Assembly (NCBI RefSeq): GCF_004135605.1
Contig: NZ_SDPT01000003.1
Coordinates: forward strand, 186,001-250,000
Length of the DNA stretch: 64,000 nucleotides
Reading direction: 5' to 3'
Source: Sphingomonas desiccabilis
Lineage (GTDB): Bacteria > Pseudomonadota > Alphaproteobacteria > Sphingomonadales > Sphingomonadaceae
Part shown: in pieces, positions 1-7,716 of the stretch
Layout: each line of letters starts with the position of its first letter
Position numbering within the stretch: position 1 is the first letter of the stretch
Made by a program: the position numbers and the translations under genes
The notes under the pieces: model-generated
The model's database searches: none
What the model was told of the DNA's origin: nothing
The model's input: the letters and a program-made list of their open reading frames with translations, nothing else

Positions 1-13
1 GAAGGACCTTTTC

Positions 14-1591
14 ATGCCCAAAGTCCTCATCTCCGACAAAATGGATCCCAAGGCCGCCCAAATCTTCCGCGAGCGCGGGGTCGAGGTGGACGAGATCACC
101 GGCAAGACTCCCGAAGAGCTCAAGGCGATCATCGGCGAGTATGACGGCCTCGCCATCCGCTCCTCGACCAAGGTGACGCAGGACATCCTCGACGCCGCGA
201 CCAACCTCAAGGTCGTCGGCCGCGCCGGCATCGGCGTCGACAATGTCGACATTCCCGCCGCTTCCGCGCGCGGCGTGGTGGTGATGAACACCCCGTTCGG
301 CAACTCGATCACCACCGCCGAGCATGCGATCGCGCTGATGTTCGCGCTCGCCCGCCAGCTGCCTGAGGCTGATGCCTCGACCCAGGCCGGCAAGTGGGAG
401 AAGAACCGCTTCATGGGCGTCGAACTGACCGCCAAGACGCTGGGCCTGATCGGTGCGGGCAACATCGGCTCGATCGTCGCCGACCGCGCGCGTGGGCTGA
501 AGATGAAGGTCGTTGCCTTCGATCCGTTCCTCACTCCGGAACGTGCGATTGAGATGGGCGTGGAGAAGGTGGAGCTCGACCAGCTGCTCGCCCGCGCCGA
601 CTTCATCACGCTGCACACCCCGCTCACCGACCAGACCCGCAACATCCTGTCGGCCGAGAATCTCGCCAAGACCAAGAAGGGCGTGCGGATCATCAACTGC
701 GCGCGCGGCGGGCTGATCGACGAGGCGGCGCTGAAGCAGGGGCTCGACTCGGGCCACATCGCCGGCGCCGCGCTCGACGTGTTCGTAAACGAGCCGGCCA
801 AGGAATCGCCGCTGTTCGGCACGCCCAATTTCGTGTCGACGCCGCACCTGGGCGCCTCCACCACCGAGGCGCAGGTCAACGTCGCGATCCAGGTCGCCGA
901 GCAGATGGCCGATTATCTGGTGTCGGGCGGCGTCACCAACGCGCTCAACATGCCGTCACTGTCGGCCGAGGAAGCGCCCAAGCTCAAACCGTACATGGCG
1001 CTCGCCGAAAAGCTTGGTTCGCTGGTGGGCCAGCTGGCGCATGGCGCGCTCAGCTCGATCTCGATCGAGGTCGAGGGCGCGGCCGCCGAGCTCAACCAGA
1101 AGCCGATCACCGGTGCGGTGCTGGCCGGGCTGATGCGCGTCCATTCGGACACGGTGAACATGGTCAACGCGCCGTTCCTCGCCAAGGAGCGCGGCCTCGA
1201 GGTGCGTGAAGTGCGCAACGAGCGCGAGGGCGACTATCACACGCTGGTCCGCGTCACGGTGCGCACCGAGGCGGGCGACCGTTCGGTCGCGGGTACGCTG
1301 TTCGGCAACCAGGCGCCGCGGCTGGTGGAGCTGTTCGGAATCAAGGTTGAGGCCGATCTCGCCGGCCACATGCTCTACATCGTCAACGAGGACGCGCCGG
1401 GCTTCATCGGCCGGCTCGGCACGACGCTTGGCGAGGCAGGGGTCAACATCGGCACCTTCCACCTTGGCCGGCGCCAAGCGGGGGGCGAGGCGATCCTGCT
1501 TTTGTCGGTCGACGAGCCGGTGACGCCGGAACTCGCGGCCAAGGTGCGCAGCCTGCCGGGCGTGCGCACGGCGATGGCGCTGGCGTTCTAA
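14..1591 (+). CDS. serA: D-3-phosphoglycerate dehydrogenase
   Basis: Oxidises 3-phosphoglycerate with NAD+, the first committed step of serine synthesis, in the cytosol. The 525-residue protein has the long form of the family. The substrate-binding half is followed by a Rossmann NAD site (GLIGAGNIG, about residue 143), the catalytic set Arg231, Glu260 and His278 (NCARGG, NEP, TPHLGAS), an intervening domain, and a C-terminal ACT domain from about residue 450 (YIVNEDAPGFIGRLG), the usual serine-feedback site. The ATG follows a GAAGGA ribosome site, so only the region upstream of the Shine-Dalgarno is missing from the window. In relatives serC usually precedes it; that would lie outside the window. 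Confidence 0.97.
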   Translation: MPKVLISDKMDPKAAQIFRERGVEVDEITGKTPEELKAIIGEYDGLAIRSSTKVTQDILDAATNLKVVGRAGIGVDNVDIPAASARGVVVMNTPFGNSITTAEHAIALMFALARQLPEADASTQAGKWEKNRFMGVELTAKTLGLIGAGNIGSIVADRARGLKMKVVAFDPFLTPERAIEMGVEKVELDQLLARADFITLHTPLTDQTRNILSAENLAKTKKGVRIINCARGGLIDEAALKQGLDSGHIAGAALDVFVNEPAKESPLFGTPNFVSTPHLGASTTEAQVNVAIQVAEQMADYLVSGGVTNALNMPSLSAEEAPKLKPYMALAEKLGSLVGQLAHGALSSISIEVEGAAAELNQKPITGAVLAGLMRVHSDTVNMVNAPFLAKERGLEVREVRNEREGDYHTLVRVTVRTEAGDRSVAGTLFGNQAPRLVELFGIKVEADLAGHMLYIVNEDAPGFIGRLGTTLGEAGVNIGTFHLGRRQAGGEAILLLSVDEPVTPELAAKVRSLPGVRTAMALAF

Positions 1592-1605
1592 GGAGCAACC
1601 TAGCA

Positions 1606-1707
1606 TCGTACCCCGGCGGAGGCCGGGGTCCAGTTGGGAAGGCGGCTAGGGGTGCGCCAACGCCTCGAACCCGCCGTAACTGGACCCCGGCCTTCGCCGG
1701 GGTACGA
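1606..1707. repeat. Paired-palindrome repeat (family A), serA-hisZ gap
   Basis: Two 30-base arms (1606-1635 and 1678-1707) are inverted copies of each other with one mismatch, separated by 42 bases. Each arm also contains its own small hairpin, CCCCGGC-(loop)-GCCGGGG. The same core (CCCCGGCGAAGGCCGGGG) recurs at 33661-33740, and more diverged copies lie at 25463, 26499, 45341 and 60340. It could act as the serA 3' end structure; there is no T-run. Confidence 0.85.
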
Positions 1708-1809
1708 GCCTGCAAGGGGTGGCCGCGCCGACCAAGCTTGTCGGGCGCGCATGCATCCCGTAGCTGGCCGAGGCGCGCCGATCGGGGCTGCGCCCAACAG
1801 GAATTTGCG

Positions 1810-2910
1810 ATGACCGGCCTCTTGCCCGAAGGGTTTCACGACCGCCTGCCGCCCGCCGCCGATGCGGTGGCGCGGTTCGAGGGGCGGGTGCTGTCGGTCG
1901 CGCGCAGCTATGGCTATGAGCAGGTCGATCCGCCGCTTGCCGAGTTCGAGGACGCGCTCGGCCGCCGGCTGAAGGCGGCGCGTGCGCAAGACGCTGTGCG
2001 CTTCGTCGATCCGGTGTCGCAGAAGACGCTGGCGATCCGTCCCGACATGACCGCGCAGGTCGGCCGCATCGCCGCCACCCGCATGGGCCACCATCCGCGC
2101 CCGGTGCGGCTGTGTTATGCCGGTCCGGTGCTGCGGCTGCGCGCGTCAGACCTCGCCCAGCGGCGTGCGCTGCGCCAGATCGGGGCGGAGTTGATCGGCC
2201 TCGACAGTGTGGCGGCGGTGCGCGAGGTGGTAACCGTCGCGGTCGAGGCGCTGGCCGCAGCCGGCCTGTCCGACGTGTCGGTCGACTTCACCCTGCCGGA
2301 CCTGCTCGACGCGCTCGCCGGCGACACGCTGGCGCCCGAGCAACTGCTGGCGCTGCGCGAGGCGCTGGACGGCAAGGATGCCGGCGCGGTCGCGGCGATC
2401 GACCCTGCCTATCTGCCGCTGATCGAGGCGGCCGGGCCGTTCGACCAGGCGCTGGCACGGCTGCGCGAAAGCGACGTTGCGGGGAGTCTGGGCAGCCGGC
2501 TCGACGGGCTGGAGGCGATCGCCGAGGCCGTTCGAGATCGCGCGGCGCTGACGCTCGACCCGACCGAGCGGCATGGGTTCGAGTACCAGAGCTGGGTCGG
2601 TTTCTCGCTGTTCGCGCGCGGCCTGAGCGCCGGGATCGGGCGCGGCGGCAGCTATGCCGTGGTGGGCGAGGACGGGCGGGCGGAGCCGGCGGTGGGCTTC
2701 TCACTCTATGCCGACGTGCTGCTCGACGCGGGCGTGGGCGCGGACGCGCGCCGGCGGCTGTTCCTGCCGTTCGGCACGCCCGCCGAGACGGGCGCTGCGC
2801 TCCGGGCCGAGGGGTGGGTGACGGTGGCGGCGCTGACCGCGGACGATACGCCCGAGGCGCAGCTGTGCACCCACCGGCTCGGGGACGCGGGGCCGGTCGC
2901 GCTGGGGTGA
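1810..2910 (+). CDS. hisZ: ATP phosphoribosyltransferase regulatory subunit
   Basis: A histidyl-tRNA-synthetase-like protein that lacks the anticodon-binding domain and does not charge tRNA. In the known family it binds the short catalytic HisG and completes ATP phosphoribosyltransferase, the first step of histidine synthesis. The 366 residues carry class II synthetase-like motifs (AIRPDMTAQVGRIAATR, RLCYAGPVLRLR, QRRALRQIGAELIG). The frame stays open upstream to a TTG at 1738, but the ATG at 1810 (MTGLLPEGFHDRLPP) matches the normal start of the family. It lies in the same direction as serA; purA, a common downstream neighbour in relatives, is absent here. Confidence 0.9.
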   Translation: MTGLLPEGFHDRLPPAADAVARFEGRVLSVARSYGYEQVDPPLAEFEDALGRRLKAARAQDAVRFVDPVSQKTLAIRPDMTAQVGRIAATRMGHHPRPVRLCYAGPVLRLRASDLAQRRALRQIGAELIGLDSVAAVREVVTVAVEALAAAGLSDVSVDFTLPDLLDALAGDTLAPEQLLALREALDGKDAGAVAAIDPAYLPLIEAAGPFDQALARLRESDVAGSLGSRLDGLEAIAEAVRDRAALTLDPTERHGFEYQSWVGFSLFARGLSAGIGRGGSYAVVGEDGRAEPAVGFSLYADVLLDAGVGADARRRLFLPFGTPAETGAALRAEGWVTVAALTADDTPEAQLCTHRLGDAGPVALG

Positions 2911-2927
2911 GGGGGCCTTCGCCTTCT

Positions 2928-3078
2928 CTTCCGTTCGTGCCGAGTAGAGGCCGAGTAGCTCCGTAGGGGGCGGTCCGAGGGCTCGTATCGAGGTACCGCC
3001 CCGGGAGACGGCCTCTCGATACGCCGTCTCGATACGCTGCTGCGCAGCTACTCGACGGCCACTCGAGCCAAACGGGAG
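2928..3078. repeat. Long imperfect inverted repeat (family B), copy 1
   Basis: The 200-base gap between hisZ and the convergent dehydrogenase holds a repeat whose ends are CCGTTCGTGCCGAG and CTCGAGCCAAACGG and whose middle carries CTCGATACGCCGTCTCGA. The same middle and ends occur at 12290-12405. It contains long stem arms, so it may end transcription from both sides. Confidence 0.75.
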
Positions 3079-3110
3079 AGGGGGTAGGGGGCTGCGTGAG
3101 CCCCCCAGCC

Positions 3111-4292
3111 TCACCCTGCCTTGGTGAGCTTCAGCAGCCGGGCGCCCTCGCCGTCCTCCAGCAGCCAGATCGCGCCGTCCGGGCCCTGCTCGACGTCGCG
3201 GATGCGCTTGCCCATCGGCCACTGGTCGCCCTTGGCGGCATTGGTGCCGTTCACGTCGACGCGGACCAGCGCCTCGCTCGAAAGGCCGCCGATGAACAGG
3301 TCGCCCTGCCATTCGGGGAACATCGCCCCCGTATAGAGCAGGAGCCCGCCCGGCGAGATCACCGGGTTCCACGAGACCTTGGGCGGCTCGAAGCCGTCGC
3401 CGGGCTTGTGGTCGGGGATGTCGCGGCCGTCATAGTGGCTGCCGTTCGACGCCTTGGGCCAGCCATAGTTGCGGCCGGGCAGGATCAAATTGACCTCGTC
3501 GCCGCCCTTGGGGCCCATTTCCTGCTCCCACAGATTGCCCTGTGCATCGAAGGCGATGCCGAGCAGGTTGCGGTGGCCGTAGGACCAGACCGCGGGGTGG
3601 AAGCCGCGCGCGGTGAGGCCAGGGTCGCCCGCCGGCTTGCCGTCGAGCGTCAGGCGCAGCACCTTGCCGAGCGTCGCCTTGGGATCCTGGGCGGGATCGA
3701 ACTTCTGGCGCTCGCCGTTGGTGAAGAACAGGTGCTGGCCGTCGGGCGCGAAGGCGATGCGGCCGGAGTAATGGCCGTCGCCGGAGACGAAGGGCGTCGC
3801 GCTGAACAGTTCCGTTACGCCTTCCAGCCGCGGTCCCTTGGCATCCTCGACGAAGCGGCCGCGCCACAGCTTGACCCCCTTGCCGCCTGCGCCGGCCACC
3901 GAGCCGGAGAAATAGACCAGCTTGCTGCGTGCGAAATCGGGTGCCGGCACCACGTCCATCAACGCGCCCTGCCCTTCGCTGTCGACGGCAGGGATGCCGG
4001 CCACCGGCATCGTCGCCGTGACGCTGTTGCCCTGGCCGGTCGACAGCGTCACGAGCAGCATGCGCCCGCCCTTTTCCGTCACCAGCATCCGTCCGTCGGG
4101 CAGGAACGCCATCGCCCAGGGCGAATCGAGGGTGGTGACCGGAGCCACGGCAAACGGGCGGCCGTCGGCGGCGGGGGCGGCGGCGCTGGCCTGGGCAGCA
4201 GGCGCGCTGCCGTTGGCGACGGCGGGATCGTTGGGGGCGCCGCAGGCGGCGACCAGGATGGCGGCGGTGGCGCAGGCGATGGTGCGGTGCAT
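3111..4292 (-). CDS. PQQ-dependent aldose/sorbosone dehydrogenase family lipoprotein
   Basis: Soluble-type beta-propeller sugar dehydrogenase of the GSDH family, like E. coli YliI, which oxidises aldoses with PQQ. The 393-residue protein starts with a lipoprotein signal (lipobox VAAC, Cys17) and a low-complexity Ala/Pro linker, so it is probably anchored to a membrane facing the periplasm. Family features visible are the opening LDSPWAMAFLPDGRMLVTEK, the HRNLLGIAFD segment, EMGPKGGDEVN and the final GPDGAIWLLED blade. It is convergent with hisZ and divergent from rimP. The natural substrate cannot be told from the sequence, and no PQQ synthesis genes are in the window. Confidence 0.88.
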   Translation of the reverse strand: MHRTIACATAAILVAACGAPNDPAVANGSAPAAQASAAAPAADGRPFAVAPVTTLDSPWAMAFLPDGRMLVTEKGGRMLLVTLSTGQGNSVTATMPVAGIPAVDSEGQGALMDVVPAPDFARSKLVYFSGSVAGAGGKGVKLWRGRFVEDAKGPRLEGVTELFSATPFVSGDGHYSGRIAFAPDGQHLFFTNGERQKFDPAQDPKATLGKVLRLTLDGKPAGDPGLTARGFHPAVWSYGHRNLLGIAFDAQGNLWEQEMGPKGGDEVNLILPGRNYGWPKASNGSHYDGRDIPDHKPGDGFEPPKVSWNPVISPGGLLLYTGAMFPEWQGDLFIGGLSSEALVRVDVNGTNAAKGDQWPMGKRIRDVEQGPDGAIWLLEDGEGARLLKLTKAG

Positions 4293-4363
4293 GAAAGTCT
4301 CCCTGTTGGCGGCTCAACGCAGGCGGAGGCGGGGCGTTGCGGCGATGTGCTCGTGTTTCGCGC

Positions 4364-4392
4364 TTGTCCTGATCTGGCGAACGTCCTATATC
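4364..4392 (+). promoter_or_regulatory. Candidate sigma-70-type promoter of the rimP-infB operon
   Basis: TTGTCC (4364-4369) and TATATC (4387-4392) are separated by 17 bases and lie in the divergent gap upstream of rimP. Transcription from about 4399 would give a GC-rich leader of roughly 125 nt with several short inverted repeats. This is a by-eye match only. Confidence 0.5.
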
Positions 4393-4523
4393 GCGGCTGT
4401 TCTCGACATTGGAAACCTTGGCGAGGTCGGGCCCCACGGGTCCGGCGCCGACGGGGCGTACCTTGGTTCGAACCGACTTTCACGGACCGGCAGCAGGCCG
4501 GCCGCAACGAACTGGAGCGTGGA

Positions 4524-5066
4524 TTGGCGGACATCGCCGAACTCAACCGGCTGATCGAGCCCGAGGCGAAGGCCCTGGGGCTGGCGCTGGTGCGCGTGAA
4601 GATGTTCGGCGGCAAGTCGGACCCGACGCTGCAGGTCATGGCCGAGCGGCCGGACACCCGCCAGCTGACGATCGACGATTGCGCCACGCTGTCGCGCCGC
4701 CTGTCGGACGTGCTCGACGCGCTGGAGGCCGAGGGCCGCGACCCGATCGAGGGCGCGTACCGGCTGGAGGTCTCCTCGCCCGGCATCGACCGCCCGCTCA
4801 CCCGGCTGCAGGACTTCGCCGACTGGGCGGGGCAGGAAGCGCGCATCACGCTCGCCGAGCCGATCGAGGGGCGCAAGCAGCTCACCGGGGATCTCGTCGG
4901 CGTCGAGGGCGACCAGATCACCATCGACGTGCGCAAGTTCCACGCGATGACGATCCCGTTCGCCGCCGTCGCCGACGCCAAGCTCACCATCACCGACAAG
5001 CTCCTCGCTGCCACCCAGCCGCTCGATGCGAGCGGGGCGGACGACATCATCGAAGTAGAAGGGTAA
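4524..5066 (+). CDS. rimP: Ribosome maturation factor RimP
   Basis: Assists 30S ribosomal subunit assembly. The 180-residue protein has the N-terminal domain (LNRLIEPEAKALGLALVRVKM), the conserved LEVSSPGIDRPL motif at about residues 84-95 and a C-terminal SH3-like domain. The chosen start is TTG at 4524, preceded by GGAG at a good distance and giving LADIAELNRLIEP, the expected family N-terminus. The frame is open far upstream, but that part is antisense to the sugar dehydrogenase and not protein-like. It leads the rimP-nusA-infB operon found in most bacteria, with nusA beginning 4 bases after the stop codon. Confidence 0.93.
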   Translation: MADIAELNRLIEPEAKALGLALVRVKMFGGKSDPTLQVMAERPDTRQLTIDDCATLSRRLSDVLDALEAEGRDPIEGAYRLEVSSPGIDRPLTRLQDFADWAGQEARITLAEPIEGRKQLTGDLVGVEGDQITIDVRKFHAMTIPFAAVADAKLTITDKLLAATQPLDASGADDIIEVEG

Positions 5067-5070
5067 GCCC

Positions 5071-6693
5071 ATGGCCACTGCCGTTACCGCCAACCGCGCC
5101 GAGCTGATCGCGATCGCCGATTCGGTCGCGCGCGAGAAGCTGATCGACAAGGGCATCGTCATCGAGGCGATGGAGGACGCGATCCAGCGCGCCGCCCGCG
5201 CGCGCTATGGCGCCGAGAACGACATCCGCGCCAAGCTCGATCCCAACACCGGTGACCTGCGCCTGTGGCGCGTGGTCGAGGTGGTCGAGGCGGTCGACGA
5301 CTATTTCAAGCAGGTCGACGTCGCGAGCGCGCAGAAGCTGCAGAAGGGCGCGGTCGTGGGCGACTATATCGTCGATCCGCTGCCCCCGATCGAGTTCGGC
5401 CGCATCGCCGCCCAGGCCGCCAAGCAGGTGATCTTCCAGAAGGTCCGCGACGCCGAGCGCGAGCGCCAGTTCGAAGAGTTCAAGGACCGCGTGGGTGAGA
5501 TCATCACCGGCGTCGTCAAGCGCGTCGAGTTCGGTCACGTCGTGGTCGACCTGGGCCGGGCCGAGGGCGTCATCCGCCGCGACCAGCAGATCCCGCGCGA
5601 AGCGGTGCGCGTCGGCGACCGCACTCGCTCGCTGATCCTGAACGTGCGCCGCGAGAACCGCGGGCCGCAGATCTTCCTGTCCCGCGCGCACCCCGACTTC
5701 ATGAAGAAGCTGTTCGCGCAGGAAGTGCCCGAGATCTACGACGGCATCATCGAGATCAAGGCCGCCGCCCGTGATCCCGGCAGCCGCGCCAAGATCGGCG
5801 TCATCAGCCGCGACAGCTCGATCGATCCGGTCGGCGCGTGCGTCGGCATGAAGGGCAGCCGCGTCCAGGCCGTCGTGCAGGAGATGCAGGGCGAGAAGAT
5901 CGACATCATTCCCTGGTCGGAAGACACCGCGACCTTTGTCGTCAACGCGCTGCAGCCGGCGAACGTCAGCCGCGTCGTGATCGACGAGGAAGAGGATCGC
6001 ATCGAGGTGGTGGTGCCCGACGACCAGCTCTCCCTCGCGATCGGCCGTCGCGGCCAGAACGTGCGCCTGGCGTCGCAGCTGACCGCCAAGGCGATCGACA
6101 TCCTGACCGAGGCGGATGCGTCGGAGAAGCGCCAGAAGGAATTCGTCGAGCGTTCCGCGATGTTCGAGCGCGAGCTCGACGTCGACGAGACGCTGGCGCA
6201 GCTGCTGGTGGCCGAAGGCTTCGGCGAGCTGGAAGAAGTCGCCTATGTCGAGGTGGATGAGCTTGCCGCGATCGAGGGCTTCGACGAGGACCTCGCCGCC
6301 GAGCTGCAGAACCGTGCGCAGGAAGCGCTGGAGCGCCGCGAGGAAGCGAACCGCGAGGCACGCCGTGCGCTGGGCGTCGACGACGCGCTGGCGGAAATGC
6401 CGTACCTGACCGAGGCGATGCTGGTGACGCTCGGCAAGGCAGGCATCAAGACGCTGGACGACCTGGCCGATCTCGCCACCGACGAGCTGGTCGAGAAGAA
6501 GCGGGCCGAGCCGCGCCGTCGCAACGACGACGCCGCCAAGCGCTCCGAGCCCAAGGGCGGCATCCTGGCCGAGTACGGGCTGTCGGACGAGCAGGGCAAC
6601 GAGATCATCATGGCCGCGCGCGCGCACTGGTTCGATGACGAGGAAGCCGAGGCTCCGGCCGAAGCCGAGACCGGCGAGGAGGCCGAGGCCTGA
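5071..6693 (+). CDS. nusA: Transcription termination/antitermination protein NusA
   Basis: RNA polymerase-binding elongation factor that modulates pausing, termination and antitermination. The 540 residues contain the N-terminal polymerase-binding domain (about 1-130), an S1 domain (GEIITGVVKRVEFGHVVVDLG, about 145-200), two KH domains (VGACVGMKGSRVQAV and LAIGRRGQNVRLASQL), and C-terminal helix-hairpin-helix repeats that end in an acidic Glu/Ala tail. Its TGA overlaps the ATG of the next gene by one base, which suggests translational coupling. Confidence 0.97.
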   Translation: MATAVTANRAELIAIADSVAREKLIDKGIVIEAMEDAIQRAARARYGAENDIRAKLDPNTGDLRLWRVVEVVEAVDDYFKQVDVASAQKLQKGAVVGDYIVDPLPPIEFGRIAAQAAKQVIFQKVRDAERERQFEEFKDRVGEIITGVVKRVEFGHVVVDLGRAEGVIRRDQQIPREAVRVGDRTRSLILNVRRENRGPQIFLSRAHPDFMKKLFAQEVPEIYDGIIEIKAAARDPGSRAKIGVISRDSSIDPVGACVGMKGSRVQAVVQEMQGEKIDIIPWSEDTATFVVNALQPANVSRVVIDEEEDRIEVVVPDDQLSLAIGRRGQNVRLASQLTAKAIDILTEADASEKRQKEFVERSAMFERELDVDETLAQLLVAEGFGELEEVAYVEVDELAAIEGFDEDLAAELQNRAQEALERREEANREARRALGVDDALAEMPYLTEAMLVTLGKAGIKTLDDLADLATDELVEKKRAEPRRRNDDAAKRSEPKGGILAEYGLSDEQGNEIIMAARAHWFDDEEAEAPAEAETGEEAEA

Positions 6694-6929
6694 TGCCGTT
6701 CGTCGACATTCGCCTGGCCGGCGCCGCCTCGCGCGAGCAGAAGGCGGCGATTGTCGCCGACGTCACGCGTTCGCTGGTCGAGCGGCTGGGCAAGAACCCG
6801 GCCGCCGTCCAGATCAACATCACCGAACTGTCGACCGAGAACTATGGTGCCGGCGGCCAGCTGATCGCGGATCGCGATGCCGGCACGCCCCAAGCGAGGG
6901 AGGACGCGCATGCGGAACCCTCGCAATGA
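6693..6929 (+). CDS. 4-oxalocrotonate tautomerase-like small protein
   Basis: A 78-residue protein starting MPFVDIRLAG. The Pro directly after the start Met is the catalytic base in the tautomerase superfamily once Met is removed, and the beta-alpha-beta length (about 60 residues) fits the 4-OT family. The ATG overlaps the nusA stop (TGATG), and its end overlaps the next gene by 20 bases, so it is translated as part of the nusA-infB operon. No substrate can be inferred, as this location has no obvious catabolic partner. The last 15 or so residues look like an added tail. It could be a general promiscuous tautomerase. Confidence 0.8.
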   Translation: MPFVDIRLAGAASREQKAAIVADVTRSLVERLGKNPAAVQINITELSTENYGAGGQLIADRDAGTPQAREDAHAEPSQ

Positions 6930-7713
6930 TGCCGCTTCGGTAACTCCGCGCGCTTCCGGGCACCGCGGACAGCGCACTCCCGCCACGCCCCGGCCTCCGC
7001 GTGAACCGCGCGAAGGGCCGGAGCGCAGCTGTATCCTCACCCGCGAGACGGGCGCCAGGGGCACCCTCGTGCGCCTCGCCCTGTCTCCCGACGGGGAAGT
7101 GCTGCCCGACGTCCATGCCAAGGCGCCGGGGCGCGGCGCCTGGATCGGCGTCGATCGTGCAGCACTGGATGCGGCGGTCGCCAAGGGGCGGCTGAAAGGT
7201 GCACTGTCGCGCGCCTTCAAGACGCAGGCGATCACGATCCCCGACGACCTGTCCGACCGCATCGAGCAGGCGCTGCAACGCGCCGCGCTGGAACGGCTCG
7301 GTCTGGAATCGCGCTCGGGAAAGCTGGTTACGGGCGGCGAGCGGATCGTGAAGGCCGCGCGCAGCGGCCAGCTTCATGCGCTCTATCACGCCTCCGACGC
7401 CGGTGCCGACGGTGCGGGCAAGCTCGCCCAGGCGTGGCGTGTCGGGTCCGATCGCGAAGGCAGTGGCGTCAGGGGATTGGAATTGCCCGTCGGGCGTACC
7501 ATATTGTCCTTGGCGCTGGGGCGCGAAAATGTGGTACATGTCGGTGTGACCGACAGATCAGCGGCCAGTCGGGTCGGCGAAGCGATCGCCCGATGGCTGC
7601 ACTTTATCGGACCCGTACCCTCCTCCGTGTCTTGCGAAACCGAATCGCAGGGCGCATCGGCTGCCGGAACCTCGGCAGCTGTACAGACGACGACGAAGCA
7701 GGAACTCGAGTAA
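6910..7713 (+). CDS. YlxR (DUF448) / L7Ae-like RNA-binding fusion protein
   Basis: A 267-residue protein of the type usually found between nusA and infB in alphaproteobacteria. Residues about 35-110 form the YlxR domain (RSCILTRETGARGTLVRLALSPDGEVLPD, then APGRGAWI), and residues about 115-220 resemble the ribosomal L7Ae fold (GKLVTGGERIVKAARSGQLHALYHASDA). The C-terminus is Ser/Thr/Ala-rich and poorly conserved in appearance. The start ATG at 6910 has GAGGGAGGA upstream, inside the end of the tautomerase gene. Known members bind RNA or nucleoid targets; the exact role here is not established. infB follows after 3 bases. Confidence 0.88.
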   Translation: MRNPRNDAASVTPRASGHRGQRTPATPRPPREPREGPERSCILTRETGARGTLVRLALSPDGEVLPDVHAKAPGRGAWIGVDRAALDAAVAKGRLKGALSRAFKTQAITIPDDLSDRIEQALQRAALERLGLESRSGKLVTGGERIVKAARSGQLHALYHASDAGADGAGKLAQAWRVGSDREGSGVRGLELPVGRTILSLALGRENVVHVGVTDRSAASRVGEAIARWLHFIGPVPSSVSCETESQGASAAGTSAAVQTTTKQELE

Positions 7714-7716
7714 CGC

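Noticed and set aside
3096..4523. Upstream extension of the rimP frame
   Set aside because: It is antisense to the sugar dehydrogenase and crosses the candidate promoter; RimP homology starts at the TTG at 4524.
6910..7713. Calling the ylxR-like gene a frameshifted pair of separate ylxR and L7Ae genes
   Set aside because: The frame is continuous, both domains are intact and the fusion is common in alphaproteobacteria.
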